Shown piece by piece: positions 11,391-22,890 of a stretch of 64,000 bases of DNA. The position numbers and the translations under genes are program-made. The stretch is from Kryptolebias marmoratus (taxonomy: Eukaryota; Chordata; Actinopteri; Cyprinodontiformes; Rivulidae), in the NCBI RefSeq assembly GCF_001649575.2, contig NC_051430.1, positions 33,303,657 through 33,367,656 of the forward strand. Reading direction: 5' to 3'. The notes beneath the pieces were generated by a model, which did not search any database, was not told the origin of the DNA, and saw only the letters and a program-made list of their open reading frames with translations. Each line of letters starts with the position of its first letter. Position 1 is the first letter of the stretch.

Positions 11391-11540
11391 CAGGGCCTAT
11401 AAAAAGTATTCAAAAGTATGTTTTATTGCTATCAAAAACAATAATAGTTTTATGAGAGCAATAAAGACAATCTTCAATGTCAAAGTGAGATCAAATTTCT
11501 GCAGAATAATGCTAATTCCAAAAAATCTGTAATGTAAAAC
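11391..11540. mobile_element. Tc1-like terminus, solo end
   Basis: TA then CAGGGCCTATAAAAAGTATTC, matching the inverted end at 190-226 in form (AAAAAGTATTCA). No transposase or second end is visible. It lies 87 bases from the lmo3 exon donor. Confidence 0.5.
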
Positions 11541-11626
11541 AAGTGTGTGTGTGAATGAGTGTAAAGCGGCAGTCGTCCAGCAGATCAGACAATGTTTTGT
11601 ATGTGATGCCGAAGCTGCGCTCTTAC

Positions 11627-11832
11627 CGTAGGTAGTCTCTCCGGCACAGGATGAGGTTGGCTTTGGTGTAGAGAGTGGAGCCCACTTCACCCAGCCGGCA
11701 CTCGCAGCAGGCGCACTTCAGGCAGTCCTCATGCCAGTACTTATCCAGAGCCTTCAGCAGGTAGCGGTCCTTGATCTTTCGGTTGCAGCCGGCACAGCCT
11801 TTTGGCTTGGTGTCCGGCTGGACGGTGAGCAT
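11627..11832 (-). CDS. lmo3: lmo3 first coding exon (LIM domain only 3, N-terminus and LIM1), partial gene
   Basis: Encodes the first 68 residues plus two bases of codon 69 of a LIM-only nuclear cofactor. Seen: start [13 protein letters not shown], then a complete LIM zinc module with ligands C13, C16, H34, C37, C40, C43, C63 and D66 in canonical spacing. The exon spans 11627-11840 with 8 bases of 5' UTR. Its acceptor is a pyrimidine tract ending in CAG just above 11840. Its donor is GTAAGA immediately below 11627, so the downstream intron is phase 2. Known of the family: LMO proteins are two tandem LIM domains that bind LDB1 and bridge bHLH/GATA-type complexes in neural and haematopoietic cells. 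The QPDTKPKGC leader fits LMO3 better than LMO1. The second LIM domain (further exons) was not found in 1-11600 and is probably outside the window. Paralogue assignment is likely but not proven. Confidence 0.93.
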
Positions 11833-11840
11833 TTGTATAC

Positions 11841-12160
11841 CTGAAAAACAGAGAGGTGCTCTTTAATCAGCTGACTCTGAACTGTGGAGGAGGGAGAAGA
11901 CACATTAAGTTTGTTATCTTTACCATCTTTCTTACTACACGAAGTTTATATAGAGCCACAAAATCTAAATGACAAGTAAACTTAAATAAATAAAACAATT
12001 AAAAGTTTTTCAATACTATACTGTAAATATTTGTGTTTTGTCAAAGTTTGGCAACAGAAGCTAATTTTATTCTTACTGAAATATAATAAAGGTGGACAGT
12101 AACTACAACAAACAACAATTTAAAGTGGCAAATATACTATAAAATATTTAATTTGATATT
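11841..12160 (-). other. lmo3 intron 5' of the coding exon
   Basis: Begins on the minus strand with the acceptor tract TCTGTTTTTCAG. Otherwise AT-rich and unannotated. Confidence 0.6.
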
Positions 12161-12168
12161 ATGTAAGG

Positions 12169-12942
12169 TAGTGCTGGGCGATATACCGATACATATCGTG
12201 GGGACGATGAAAAAATGTCTATCTTGATATATTTTCTTCTATCGTTTCTGTCATAATTGTATCAATGATTCATGTAAATATTTCATAACGTAGGCTACGA
12301 CGAATGTATTAGTGTTGTCNNNNNNNNNNNNNNNNNNNNNNNNNNNNNNNNNNNNNNNNNNNNNNNNNNNNNNNNNNNNNNNNNNNNNNNNNNNNNNNNN
12401 NNNNNNNNNNNNNNNNNNNNNNNNNNNNNNNNNNNNNNNNNNNNNNNNNNNNNNNNNNNNNNNNNNNNNNNNNNNNNNNNNNNNNNNNNNNNNNNNNNNN
12501 NNNNNNNNNNNNNNNNNNNNNNNNNNNNNNNNNNNNNNNNNNNNNNNNNNNNNNNNNNNNNNNNNNNNNNNNNNNNNNNNNNNNNNNNNNNNNNNNNNNN
12601 NNNNNNNNNNNNNNNNNNNNNNNNNNNNNNNNNNNNNNNNNNNNNNNNNNNNNNNNNNNNNNNNNNNNNNNNNNNNNNNNNNNNNNNNNNNNNNNNNNNN
12701 NNNNNNNNNNNNNNNNNNNNNNNNNNNNNNNNNNNNNNNNNNNNNNNNNNNNNNNNNNNNNNNNNNNNNNNNNNNNNGTTCAGTTAAATGTCACTTCGAA
12801 ATAAAGCTTGAAAAAGGTAAGAAATGAGATTATTTTTTCATATTTTTCAGAGAATAACTGACAACGTATGTAATTGGGGTATATCGTGATATAAAATTAT
12901 CCATATCGTGATATAGGATTTTTTCCATGTCGCCCAGCACTA
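12169..12942. mobile_element. hAT-type element B with 8-bp duplication
   Basis: Termini TAGTGCTGGGCGATAT and TCGCCCAGCACTA (with small changes). Flanks ATGTAAGG on both sides (12161-12168, 12943-12950). Holds 458 N (12320-12777). The right arm recurs at 22891-23055. Confidence 0.8.
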
Positions 12943-12950
12943 ATGTAAGG

Positions 12951-13225
12951 TATATTTCATAAAATCTTGTAATTAACATCAAGGAGTACACTTCTCCCCT
13001 TATATGAAATTTCGGACCAAAAACATCAAAGTTCATGTAGATAAACCCTTTCAAACAATGTTCATATCAAAACAGTAAAATGTGTTTTGAACGACTTCCT
13101 GTTTACTTCTCTGCTGAATCACCACTTTAAGTTAGTGGAGAAATGTAAGTAATCCTGTGATCCTGGGGGCTATGTTGTCTCTCCTATGGCAAGCTAACAT
13201 CAGGGGAGGGTCAGACTAAGAGCAA
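12951..13225. other. Non-coding, nothing recognised
   Basis: No gene or repeat identified. Confidence 0.35.
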
Positions 13226-14044
13226 ATCAAATACTTTGATGATGAAGGAGTACCACGTTACACAGGGTACCTCGCCTGGAAGAGAGAGGCCTGGAAAGGG
13301 GAGATGATTGATCGAGCCTTGGCTTCTGGGGTTCAGCCAGACCAGAGCAGCCACCTCCCTTTGTAGATATTGTTGGGTTTACCTCTATGCACAGCTGGGT
13401 TTCTGGAACCCAACTTCTGGAGACAGGCTGGACTTTCTCCTACTCTGTAGATGCCATGGGAGAAAGGTGTCAGGCATGTGTGGAGAGCCTCAGTGTTGGA
13501 GTTAGAGGGTCGCATCTTTACATCTTCAAGCTTCAGGAGAGAAGGTTCTCCCTGTTGTTTGTGCCTTTGCACCAGACATTATTTTTCAGATTATTTCAGA
13601 TTACCTAGATTACTCTCTGAATGGTGTCCTGTAAAAGGATGCCATCTGGGGATTCTCATGTGGGCAATGACAGAGTCAGCCTTAGATTTAAGATGAGGAG
13701 CTTTTTCTTCTAGAGGGCGCTCAAAGTAAAGCTGCTGCTCCTTTGCGTCGAAAGGTGTCAGCTGAGGTGCTTTTTGCATCTGATTAGAGTGCCTCCCGGG
13801 CAGGTCCCACTGAGAGGAAAGCTTTGGGCAGACCTAAAGTATGCTGGTGGAATGATGTATACCTCTGCATCCTGGAAACACCTTGGGATACCCCAGAAGG
13901 AGCTGGAGAGTGTTCCTGAGAAGAGTGATGTTTGTATTTCCCTCCTGAACCAGTTGCCTCCCTAATCTAATCACAGATTAGCAGTAGAAGATGGATGGAT
14001 GGATGGATGGGTGGATGGGTGGATGGGTGGATGGATGGATGAAT
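13226..14044 (+). mobile_element. RTE-type LINE 3' remnant (Rex3-like)
   Basis: Decayed reverse-transcriptase tail (CTGCTGCTCCTTTGCGTCGAA, AGGTGTCAGCTGAGGTG, CCTTGGGATACCCCAG) ending in (GGAT)n, the tandem 3' tail known for fish Rex3/RTE elements. Short frames here are fragments of the broken ORF. The same tail family is at 33538, 62690 and 63780. Confidence 0.7.
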
Positions 14045-14155
14045 GGATGGACTTTCCACTTATGGTAATGACTCCTGTTATGTGTACTGTTGTTTCTGTA
14101 AATTCTGCAGCAGCTATAGCCGTTTAATTTTAATTATTTTGACTTGATTAAATAA

Positions 14156-14160
<5 letters not shown>

Positions 14161-14211
<51 letters not shown>
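14161..14211. repeat. (TA)n microsatellite
   Basis: About 25 uninterrupted TA units. Confidence 0.98.
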
Positions 14212-14215
<4 letters not shown>

Positions 14216-14337
14216 GGCTGTTTAAGTTTAAATTCGAGAAAAATAACTAAATGTAAGTCAGTGTCTCAAAAAAAAAATCAACAGAAAGATGCCGTTTGGA
14301 ATTCCATATTGACATTTGGCCCATTTAATACTGACCT

Positions 14338-14573
14338 TGTGTGTGTGTGTGTGTGTGTGTGAGGAGGCGTGGTCTTCACAGGCAGGGAGATGTGTATTGT
14401 TTGGCCCAAGCTCAGTGAAGAGCCTTTGTTGGCCCTATCGGTGTGGAGGGGGGGCCTGACAATGGGGCTTAGCAGTGGCTTCAAATTAGTATTCTCCTTC
14501 CATTCACTTAACAAGAGGCACAGCCGCACTCCCCTTTGTCCCTTGTTCACCACACACACACACACACACACAC
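14338..14573. repeat. GT microsatellite and inverted CA microsatellite
   Basis: (GT)n at 14338-14361 and (CA)n at 14551-14573, about 190 bases apart and complementary. The 81- and 108-codon frames across them are artefacts. Confidence 0.9.
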
Positions 14574-14879
14574 ATTTTAAAATTAAAGCTATAGTTTTGG
14601 TCATTTTTAATTAAAGAAATTCTCAAGGGTCGGTGGATTTTGACTCGTTTTAATTTTAACGTTTTATCGTGTTAAATTGGTTCCTTCTGGAAGCCGGAGG
14701 TTCTCTGAAATTTCACTTCAAGAAATTAAAAGTTTCATTTCAGTAAAAATCGGCTGTCTATGGTAGCAGACTAATTACCAGCATAACACAACCTGAACCC
14801 AGTTTTCCCTTTGATGAAGTAGGTTATGCATATCTTCAGCGCACTTTTAAATGTAAAACAACAGGTCGAATTTACAGAC

Positions 14880-15146
14880 TTCTTGTTTTTCTTTCAGCTG
14901 TTCCCTTTTTAGGGGTCTTCCTCCATCTAACTCTGTCTTCTGCGTCCTCTGTCCTCACTCCAACTACCTCCATGTCCTCTCTAACTGCATTCCTCCTCTT
15001 TGTCTTCAACTAACAGCAGCACAGTTTCCACCGACACCCTGTTTGTCAAGAACACCGGGGGCGGTCGTTGTTAACCTGGGCCTTGACCCATCTGGTATGG
15101 TGATGTGTGGATGAATTTGAATGGTACTACATGGTACTCAGGATCC
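14880..15146. repeat. Possible dispersed repeat
   Basis: TTTCAGCTGTTCCCTTTTTAG and the GTTGTTAACCTGGGCCTTGAC stretch resemble a repeat common in fish genomes. The family is uncertain. Confidence 0.35.
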
Positions 15147-15154
15147 CTCTAGTG

Positions 15155-15978
15155 CAGGGGTCGGCAACCCAAAATGTTGAAAGAGCCATATTGGACCCAA
15201 AAAACAAATATGTCTGGAGCCGCAAAAAATTAAAAGCCTTATATAAGCCTTATAATGAAGGCAACACATGCTGTATGTATCTATATTAGCTATATTAGCC
15301 TATCTGATAGGCTAATATAGCTAATATAGCTGNNNNNNNNNNNNNNNNNNNNNNNNNNNNNNNNNNNNNNNNNNNNNNNNNNNNNNNNNNNNNNNNNNNN
15401 NNNNNNNNNNNNNNNNNNNNNNNNNNNNNNNNNNNNNNNNNNNNNNNNNNNNNNNNNNNNNNNNNNNNNNNNNNNNNNNNNNNNNNNNNNNNNNNNNNNN
15501 NNNNNNNNNNNNNNNNNNNNNNNNNNNNNNNNNNNNNNNNNNNNNNNNNNNNNNNNNNNNNNNNNNNNNNNNNNNNNNNNNNNNNNNNNNNNNNNNNNNN
15601 NNNNNNNNNNNNNNNNNNNAAAAAACAGCAACAACACAGGGCCAACGTTGTCCATGGCGCTTTCGTTGTTTACACAACTTGCGCTAAGTTTCGGTAGCAC
15701 ACCCCCCCGCGCCGTGGCCCCGCCCCCCGCAACACGAGGAGGCGTTCCTCTGCTACAGACCAAACTGGCCGATGTGAACAGGATGCATTCTTTATCGAGC
15801 CGAGCCGAGTAGAGCGGAGTAGAGCCGGACTTCTGAATTAGGGTCCGTATAAAAGAGGCATATATTAAAACAAAAAATATATTTCTCTCCCCCATCTTTT
15901 TCCATTTTCAAACATTTTTGAAAAAGCTCCAGGGAGCCGCGAGGGCAGCGCCAAAGAGCCGCGGGTTGCCGACCCCCG
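15155..15978. mobile_element. hAT non-autonomous element with 8-bp duplication
   Basis: Termini CAGGGGTCGGCAACCC and GGGTTGCCGACCCCCG. Perfect CTCTAGTG duplication (15147-15154 and 15979-15986). An AT-rich inverted repeat at 15278-15333 leads into 287 N. The GC-rich interior at 15690-15830 codes for nothing recognisable. Confidence 0.88.
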
Positions 15979-15986
15979 CTCTAGTG

Positions 15987-16280
15987 GTACCGAGAAGAAC
16001 CTTTGGTATGAACTATTTACAAGTTAAATTACAAGTTAATTAACCAATATAAGCTGAATTGTGAAAAACATTTTAATGAAAGGGTGGCTCAGGTAAATGA
16101 GTCTCCCAAACTGCAGTGAAGGATATTTTGAGGACCCCTGCAGAAACTGGATCATGGTTACTAATGGTAACTAATGTGTTAATTGTAAGCAACACCAGTA
16201 AAGTCTACTTTTCGTGCTAAAATCAAAAAGGTTCAAAACAGCAAGTAAGAAAACCACTAAGTGCTTAATGGTAGAAAATC
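15987..16280. other. Non-coding, nothing recognised
   Basis: Short gap between elements with no gene or repeat seen. Confidence 0.35.
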
Positions 16281-16284
16281 CATC

Positions 16285-16520
16285 CATCCATTTTCTTTAC
16301 CCGCTTCTCTATTCCAGGTCGCAGGGAGCTGGTACTGTGTGAGAGGCGGAGGACACTCCGCACAAGTCCCAAGTCCATCACAGGGACATAGAGACAAACG
16401 AGACAAACAACCATTCACACTCTCACTCACATCTGGGGACAACTTTAAGAGTTACCATTTAACCTAACATGTATGTTTTTAGTCTGTGGGAGGAAACCGG
16501 AGTACAAGGAGTAAACACAA
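16285..16520 (-). mobile_element. tRNA-headed SINE fragment, minus orientation
   Basis: TTACCCGCTTCTCTATTCC, GTCCATCACAGGGACA and GTGGGAGGAAACCGGAG match the tail and body of the 11038 copy. The tRNA head is missing. Confidence 0.65.
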
Positions 16521-16529
16521 TACATGTAT

Positions 16530-16900
16530 GTATATATACAGTGGAAAGTGGAAGAAGAGCAAAAAAGCAAATATAATATCTAAAAACAAGTAAAACATAT
16601 ATCCGTTCAGCTTGAATCTAGTCAAAAGCCTGTCTAAATCAACTAGTCTTCCGCTGCTTTTTAAAAGAATCAACAGAATAAAGACGGGCAATTTGTTCCA
16701 CAACTTGGGGGCCACAGTTTTAAATGATCTGTTCCGTCTGGTCTTAAAATGAGTGTGTGACACTATCAGCAGCCTTTGTCTGCTTGATCTGAGACTACGA
16801 GAAGGGCTGTGGAGTTTTAAAAGGTCAGAGATGTAAGCTGGAGCTGGACTGCCCGAGGATCTAAAAGTGAGGACCAACATTTTAAAACAGGTTCTACACT
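16530..16900 (-). mobile_element. L2-like LINE, 3' end of the RT ORF
   Basis: Minus-strand translation reads PAYISDLLKLHSPSRSLRS then KTVAPKLWNKLP, the C-terminal signature of fish L2/Maui-type elements. Frame intact for about 80 residues before decay. Confidence 0.75.
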
Positions 16901-16929
16901 GAGCAGGTGTAAAGTTGTAATGTGTTGTC

Positions 16930-17475
16930 TCCTTGTTGTTTAAAGCCTTTCTGCACGATTCACGATTCTTATGCTTTGAACATCATAAGGAAAACCCTTT
17001 CCTGAGACTGAAAATACCCATTAGGTCCATCGATTTGGACTGACACAAATCCCAGTCAACATTGTCCTCTACTTTTGTAGTCTTGTAGTTGCGACACAAA
17101 ATAGAAGTTCCACTTTGTTGTCAACCCACAAAAAGGGTTCACTTCTTGCTCTTGTATTTGCCATCTTTGTTTTTTTCTTTCTGTTGTGTTTACAGGTCGA
17201 ACCTTGGAGTGTACAGCACATTCTTTGGTTACTAACCAACGTATAATCTTTATGTGCATGCTCCATATTTTGTTTCCTGCTTTTGGTGTATTTCTGTGGC
17301 AGCGTTACGTGATCTGGCCCGAATTAGTTACAATTTTTGTTTTGGGTCATTTTCTGTGTGTCCGTGTGGATGAAAATATTTCTGGAAATTGCATCAAGGA
17401 TATTTCTTAGAAGCAACAAATAAAAAGATTGTTTTGGAAAAGAAAACGTTCCCGTGTGAACAAGGCCCTATTTTT
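16930..17475. mobile_element. DNA-transposon-like element A, copy 2
   Basis: Shares GGAAAACCCTTTCC, CCCATTAGGTCCA and TTTGGACTGACA with 6585-6670, and ends AACGTTCCCGTGTGAAC, the inverse of the 6240 start vocabulary. Probably non-autonomous. Confidence 0.5.
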
Positions 17476-17628
17476 TACAAACACAAAGGAACTAAAAGGC
17501 ACCAAAGTTTGGAGTTGTTTCTCGACTGGAAGAATCATTTTCAAATTTATTTTCTGGAATGAAGCTCCAAAGACAAAGAGTCAAAAATAACACCAAGGTT
17601 TCTTAGGCTTATGCTCAATGCATCAAGG

Positions 17629-18626
17629 CAGGGTTTCCCCCAGAAAAGAGGCTAATCCCGGTGGTAGGCGGCCGTTTGCTGGCCGACTGTGATTTACTAA
17701 AAAAAAAAAATGATTAAAGTTGACAGGAAAGTTGAAAATATGGCTATTTATTATGGGATATTGTAAGATATTTGTGCCAAATATTTACCCAACTACAGTT
17801 TTACAAAAAGGCACTTTTGAAATACTTGTTTAAACAAAAATACAATTCAAATAAATACAAATTGTTTGCACCTAATTTGAATCCTAATTTAAGTCACATT
17901 TACAAATAAATTAACATAAATGAAAAAGTGCAAACAAGGCACCAACACACGTCTCACATCAAGGCCAATGAATAACAACAGAGAACTCTGAAAAACAGAC
18001 AGATGCTGCACTGTACTGTGCTTTTTGTGGCACAGGCTGCATGTTGGATCACTACATGGAACAACAAAACAAAGCATCTAATGCTGAATTTAATAGTATC
18101 ATTTTACTGGTAAACAAGGATAAATCATATCAACATTTTCACTAAAACATGCTTATGTATTCGGTCTTGTAAAGCCACCCGCTGAATTTCAGCTCAACTA
18201 GCCGTTGTGGTCTATAAACACTTTTTTTATTGGCTGCAGAAGTAGTTTTTAACCGTTTGATTATCTTTGTGATCGCTCAAAGAGGATCATATAAATGCTG
18301 ATACAGGCGAACCAGCTCCGCTAGAGCACTGAAATCGTCCATTTTGAACGGAGCATGCGGTCTGCGCGAAGTTACAAAAATTGGGAGGTGCACGACCACG
18401 CGACCTGAGACCGCACGGGGCCGTCACGCAGGGGGCGGGGACAGCGCAATTGCGTCACTGTTGGCTCGGGCAGTGATCAACGTGTCAAGTATAAATCTTC
18501 CTTTCAGGTAGATCTTGGGGGTATGGGTGGAAAAAACGTGTATAAAAAAATGACGTATTTTACAACAAACAAGCGGAGCTTAGCCTGGCTACCTAAAAGG
18601 CTTATAATACACTGGGGGAAACCCTG
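17629..18626. mobile_element. hAT-like element with CAGGGTTTCCCCCAG termini
   Basis: The 15-bp terminus CAGGGTTTCCCCCAG is exactly inverted as CTGGGGGAAACCCTG at the other end. 998 bp long, no coding capacity recognised. I see no matching 8-bp duplication, so one end may have been rearranged. Confidence 0.7.
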
Positions 18627-19185
18627 TAAGATGTTTCCTTATTTTGGAAATGTGTCTTTCAAGGGCAAATATTCAGGTTTCTGTAGTAATGGCAGACCTG
18701 GAAAGCTCAGTGTTGTCTGAGGGGGTAAAGTAGACCAAGTACAGTCAGAAATAACTTGCAACATGCCTGATTTCTGATTTTGACTGGTAAAGTAAGTATC
18801 AGCATTTGAGTGAAGGAAATTTGACCAGCATGTCTCTCCGGCCCAAAGATCTTGGCAAAGGTTTTTGTCTACAGGATATTTATCACTTCCCCTTTCCACA
18901 TTAAATAGCTCCTCTTCATTCCATTGCTAGAAACTGAGATAATTGTAAACCTTAAACTCTGCCTGAAAAACTTACATATTGTATAATACTGTCATAAAAA
19001 TTCTAATTTTTTAAGATGCTGTCAGCGGGCTATAGTTGAGACACAACTACTGTATATAACATCTAATGCTTTCTGTCTGTGCAATAGACTCAATGTTCCA
19101 AGTAAAATAATAAAAAAAGAGGTTTTACTTACATTTAAAAAATGCCTACTCATAATTAAGATATTTTATAACATGAAGGACACAA
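18627..19185. other. Non-coding, nothing recognised
   Basis: No gene or repeat seen by eye. Confidence 0.35.
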
Positions 19186-19189
19186 TATC

Positions 19190-19425
19190 CATCTGTTCAT
19201 TTTCTTTACCCGCCTGTTTAGTTTAGGATCCCGGCGGGAGCTGGTGTCTATCTCCAGAGGTCATTGTGTAAAAAGGAAGAGGACACGTTGGACATGTCCT
19301 GTCCATCACTGGGCCACATAGAAACAAACAAGACAAATAACCATTCATGCTCTCATTCACACTACCCAGAAGAAGAACATGTAAACTCACAGAACGGCTC
19401 CAGGCAGGAGGCGATCCTGCCGACA
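19190..19425 (-). mobile_element. tRNA-headed SINE fragment, minus orientation
   Basis: TTTTCTTTACCCGCC, GTCCATCACTGGGCCACA and AACCATTCATGCTCTCATT match the family tail and body. Diverged. Confidence 0.55.
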
Positions 19426-19689
19426 CGTAATACAACATATCCAAAGAAAATCTGTCTAATACTGAATACTTGTGACCAATCGGATAAGCAGCATTTTTTT
19501 CCAAATTAATTTTATTACATTTTTTTTTTAACCAAAGAAATAGAATCATATAATAATAAAATGCAATCCGACCCATACAAATGCTGCCCAACTGCATGGA
19601 TGAGCAACATTTGATTAAATTCAATAAAAAGAATTGAAATTAAAACACTTAACAACTGTAAGTGTTAAATGAATTTGCACAACATAGAC

Positions 19690-20837
19690 CAGAGGTCTGC
19701 AAGCTGCAGCTTTCAGCCCCCTGTAGTGGCTCTTTGTAAGGTTGACCAAAAATAACATGAACCTGAGCTGTTTTTATATTTAAACCGACAATAGGAAAAT
19801 GTTACGCTATTTTTCTGTCCAAAGTTTTGCAATATGCGAATAGAAATTCTGTATTAGAACGACACTAATGATACAAGGTCGGGATGTCTGTGTGAACTAA
19901 ACTTTTGAGAGATTAGCAGATGCGAATAATTATACAACAAGTAGCTCATCGATTCATTACCACAGCTAAATATGGCTAAGGTTTTCTCTAAAATTGATGC
20001 TTTTCAACATATTTGGGGAAATAGACAGTTGTCAGCAGGCAATGGAAATTAATAGATATTACGAAACCAGAAAATTCTGTTATGTACAGCAAACCTGCCT
20101 CTAATAAAAACCTTGGTGCAGTACTATAAAAATAAACTGTCATCATGCAACATAAACTGCAGCATATTAGAAATAGACCAATGAATCAGACGACTGATTT
20201 AATTGGCAGATATTAGCTAGTTTTAAAAACCAGAACTCAGTCATGCTTGTAAATACTTAACAATTACAGAAAAGGAAGATGAGCTTACAGTTTACTAAGG
20301 CCCACTATTTATTTTTTAAGTGAGAATGCTCTTTTATATATACTTTTATTTCTGTTAGCGTTGGTATATTTTGTTAAATGAAAAATGCGTAGTGACCCAA
20401 AGTAAATAAACCAAACTGTGTTTTATATTGGCCAAACCAGGCACTAAAAAAGGCACTTTCTGTGTGTTTCTGGTGCCGGTGCCATGCCTGAACACATGGT
20501 GAGGGTTGAGTCAGGAAGGATCTGATTTAAACAAACATCCGGATCATGCAACTGCCAGTCGAGGCTCAGGTTAAAAACTGCTAACCAGCAAGGTGGCAGC
20601 AGAAACTGGACTTGGAGGCAGATGATCTGTGGTAAATCCTGATAACGGAGCAGCCAAACGACCATCGGCTGCCCTGCATCCAACGTTAAAATACTATATT
20701 ATATGGATGTTAATGATTGATCATAGTTTAGTACATGAGATTCTTTAAATTTTTTTGTTTTCGTGTGGCAAAAGCAAAAAGTGTCTCAGTTGTGCCCGAT
20801 CTACTCTGCTAGTCCTAAAAAGTTTGCAGACCTTCTG
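19690..20837. mobile_element. hAT-like element, degraded
   Basis: CAGAGGTCTGCAAGCTG at the left and AAGTTTGCAGACCTTCTG at the right are inverted and hAT-like. No clean duplication. No transposase seen. Confidence 0.5.
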
Positions 20838-20879
20838 GCCTTTCTAATAAGCTCTCAGAGTATCAAACAGGTTGCGGTG

Positions 20880-21460
20880 CAGCAGGATTTTCAGCCCATT
20901 TGTTCCATTGAGTCCAGGCTGCTGATTAGTTAATTGGCTGGATTTAGAGGCTGCTGTCCAACCTTAAGCACCACTGATCCGTCCACCCTCCTTTGCACTA
21001 CAAAGTCCCCTTCCACTCATTACCAAACCAAAAGAAGAAAGAGTTTCACTCCCCTTTTTGCGGTGCAATCAAGAGGAGGAGGAGGGGGAATGGCAGGAAT
21101 CTGGCCACTTGGCTTTTTCCAATCACTGGCGCAGATTTGGGATAAAAGCTGCTTGCACGCGCTGCAGAATGATAAACACACCTCACTAATTTAGGTCCCA
21201 GCGTCGGTGAGAAGATGCTGACATTTCAGCACCATCGCTTTAATTACTGTTGCCATGGCAGCGCACTGCGCGTAAAAAGGAGAACACAATAAAGGCGTTT
21301 TTTTCCCCTCAGATTAGATTTGTCTCACAGTTCAACAAACACCCAGAAGTCCTTCCTAATGTCTGAGGAGCTGCACATGTCGGCTCCACATGAGAGAAAT
21401 GTTCCAAGTTCCGATCAGGAAATGAAATAAGCATCAAATGAAACCAGACGAACAAAAAGC
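20880..21460. promoter_or_regulatory. Repeat-free flank of the CpG block, possible regulatory DNA
   Basis: Contains TGATTAGTTAATTGGC near 20920 and no recognisable transposon. Lies just 3' (minus sense) of the candidate first exon. Function inferred only from position and composition. Confidence 0.3.
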
Positions 21461-21472
21461 GAAGCGCCTTAC

Positions 21473-21833
21473 CGAAACTTTGCTCCCTTTTCTGCATTTG
21501 TTGAGTCGCTGGAGCAGCCGAAGCACCACCATGCAACCCGGAGAGCAGCTGTGTGCGCAGGGAGCTCAGGCTTTGTTAGATCCGGTGGTACCCGGCGCGG
21601 AGCCCGGAGCCCGGAGCCCGGAGACCGAGGAAGGCGAACGGAGAGGCCGGGGGAGAGGAGCTGCTGCAGGGTGTCCTCACATGCACGATCCCCGCCTGAA
21701 CACCGGAGCCCGGGTGGACGTGACAGGGTGACAAAGAGAGGCTTCCCCCACCTCCCCAGAGGCAAAGAGCATCTTATCCGAGCCGCAGCCTAATCACAGC
21801 GGCTGCTTCTGCGCTGCTCCGCCTCCAGACGGA

Positions 21834-21835
<2 letters not shown>
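21473..21835 (-). promoter_or_regulatory. Candidate CpG-island promoter and non-coding first exon of lmo3
   Basis: The window's clearest GC- and CpG-rich block, including a three-fold GCCCGGA tandem near 21600. It lies about 9.6 kb upstream of the lmo3 coding exon on the same strand. Reading the minus strand, a consensus donor (TTTCG then GTAAGG) falls at 21473/21472. Transcription starting in the island could therefore splice to the acceptor at 11841. No TATA box is seen. A (GA)n tract and then a CA repeat running into a gap bound it upstream. The composition and donor are seen; the role as an lmo3 5' exon is inferred. Open frames through this block look like GC-rich shadows. Confidence 0.45.

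Positions 21836-21908
<73 letters not shown>
21834..21908. repeat. Compound (CT)n(CA)n microsatellite entering a gap
   Basis: About 9 CT units then at least 28 CA units, ending at 982 N (21909-22890). Confidence 0.97.
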
Positions 21909-22890
21909 NNNNNNNNNNNNNNNNNNNNNNNNNNNNNNNNNNNNNNNNNNNNNNNNNNNNNNNNNNNNNNNNNNNNNNNNNNNNNNNNNNNNNNNNNNNN
22001 NNNNNNNNNNNNNNNNNNNNNNNNNNNNNNNNNNNNNNNNNNNNNNNNNNNNNNNNNNNNNNNNNNNNNNNNNNNNNNNNNNNNNNNNNNNNNNNNNNNN
22101 NNNNNNNNNNNNNNNNNNNNNNNNNNNNNNNNNNNNNNNNNNNNNNNNNNNNNNNNNNNNNNNNNNNNNNNNNNNNNNNNNNNNNNNNNNNNNNNNNNNN
22201 NNNNNNNNNNNNNNNNNNNNNNNNNNNNNNNNNNNNNNNNNNNNNNNNNNNNNNNNNNNNNNNNNNNNNNNNNNNNNNNNNNNNNNNNNNNNNNNNNNNN
22301 NNNNNNNNNNNNNNNNNNNNNNNNNNNNNNNNNNNNNNNNNNNNNNNNNNNNNNNNNNNNNNNNNNNNNNNNNNNNNNNNNNNNNNNNNNNNNNNNNNNN
22401 NNNNNNNNNNNNNNNNNNNNNNNNNNNNNNNNNNNNNNNNNNNNNNNNNNNNNNNNNNNNNNNNNNNNNNNNNNNNNNNNNNNNNNNNNNNNNNNNNNNN
22501 NNNNNNNNNNNNNNNNNNNNNNNNNNNNNNNNNNNNNNNNNNNNNNNNNNNNNNNNNNNNNNNNNNNNNNNNNNNNNNNNNNNNNNNNNNNNNNNNNNNN
22601 NNNNNNNNNNNNNNNNNNNNNNNNNNNNNNNNNNNNNNNNNNNNNNNNNNNNNNNNNNNNNNNNNNNNNNNNNNNNNNNNNNNNNNNNNNNNNNNNNNNN
22701 NNNNNNNNNNNNNNNNNNNNNNNNNNNNNNNNNNNNNNNNNNNNNNNNNNNNNNNNNNNNNNNNNNNNNNNNNNNNNNNNNNNNNNNNNNNNNNNNNNNN
22801 NNNNNNNNNNNNNNNNNNNNNNNNNNNNNNNNNNNNNNNNNNNNNNNNNNNNNNNNNNNNNNNNNNNNNNNNNNNNNNNNNNNNNNNNNN

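Noticed and set aside
21121..21180. TATA-like GGATAAAAGC on the plus strand
   Set aside because: No downstream exon, donor or ORF on the plus strand supports a gene.
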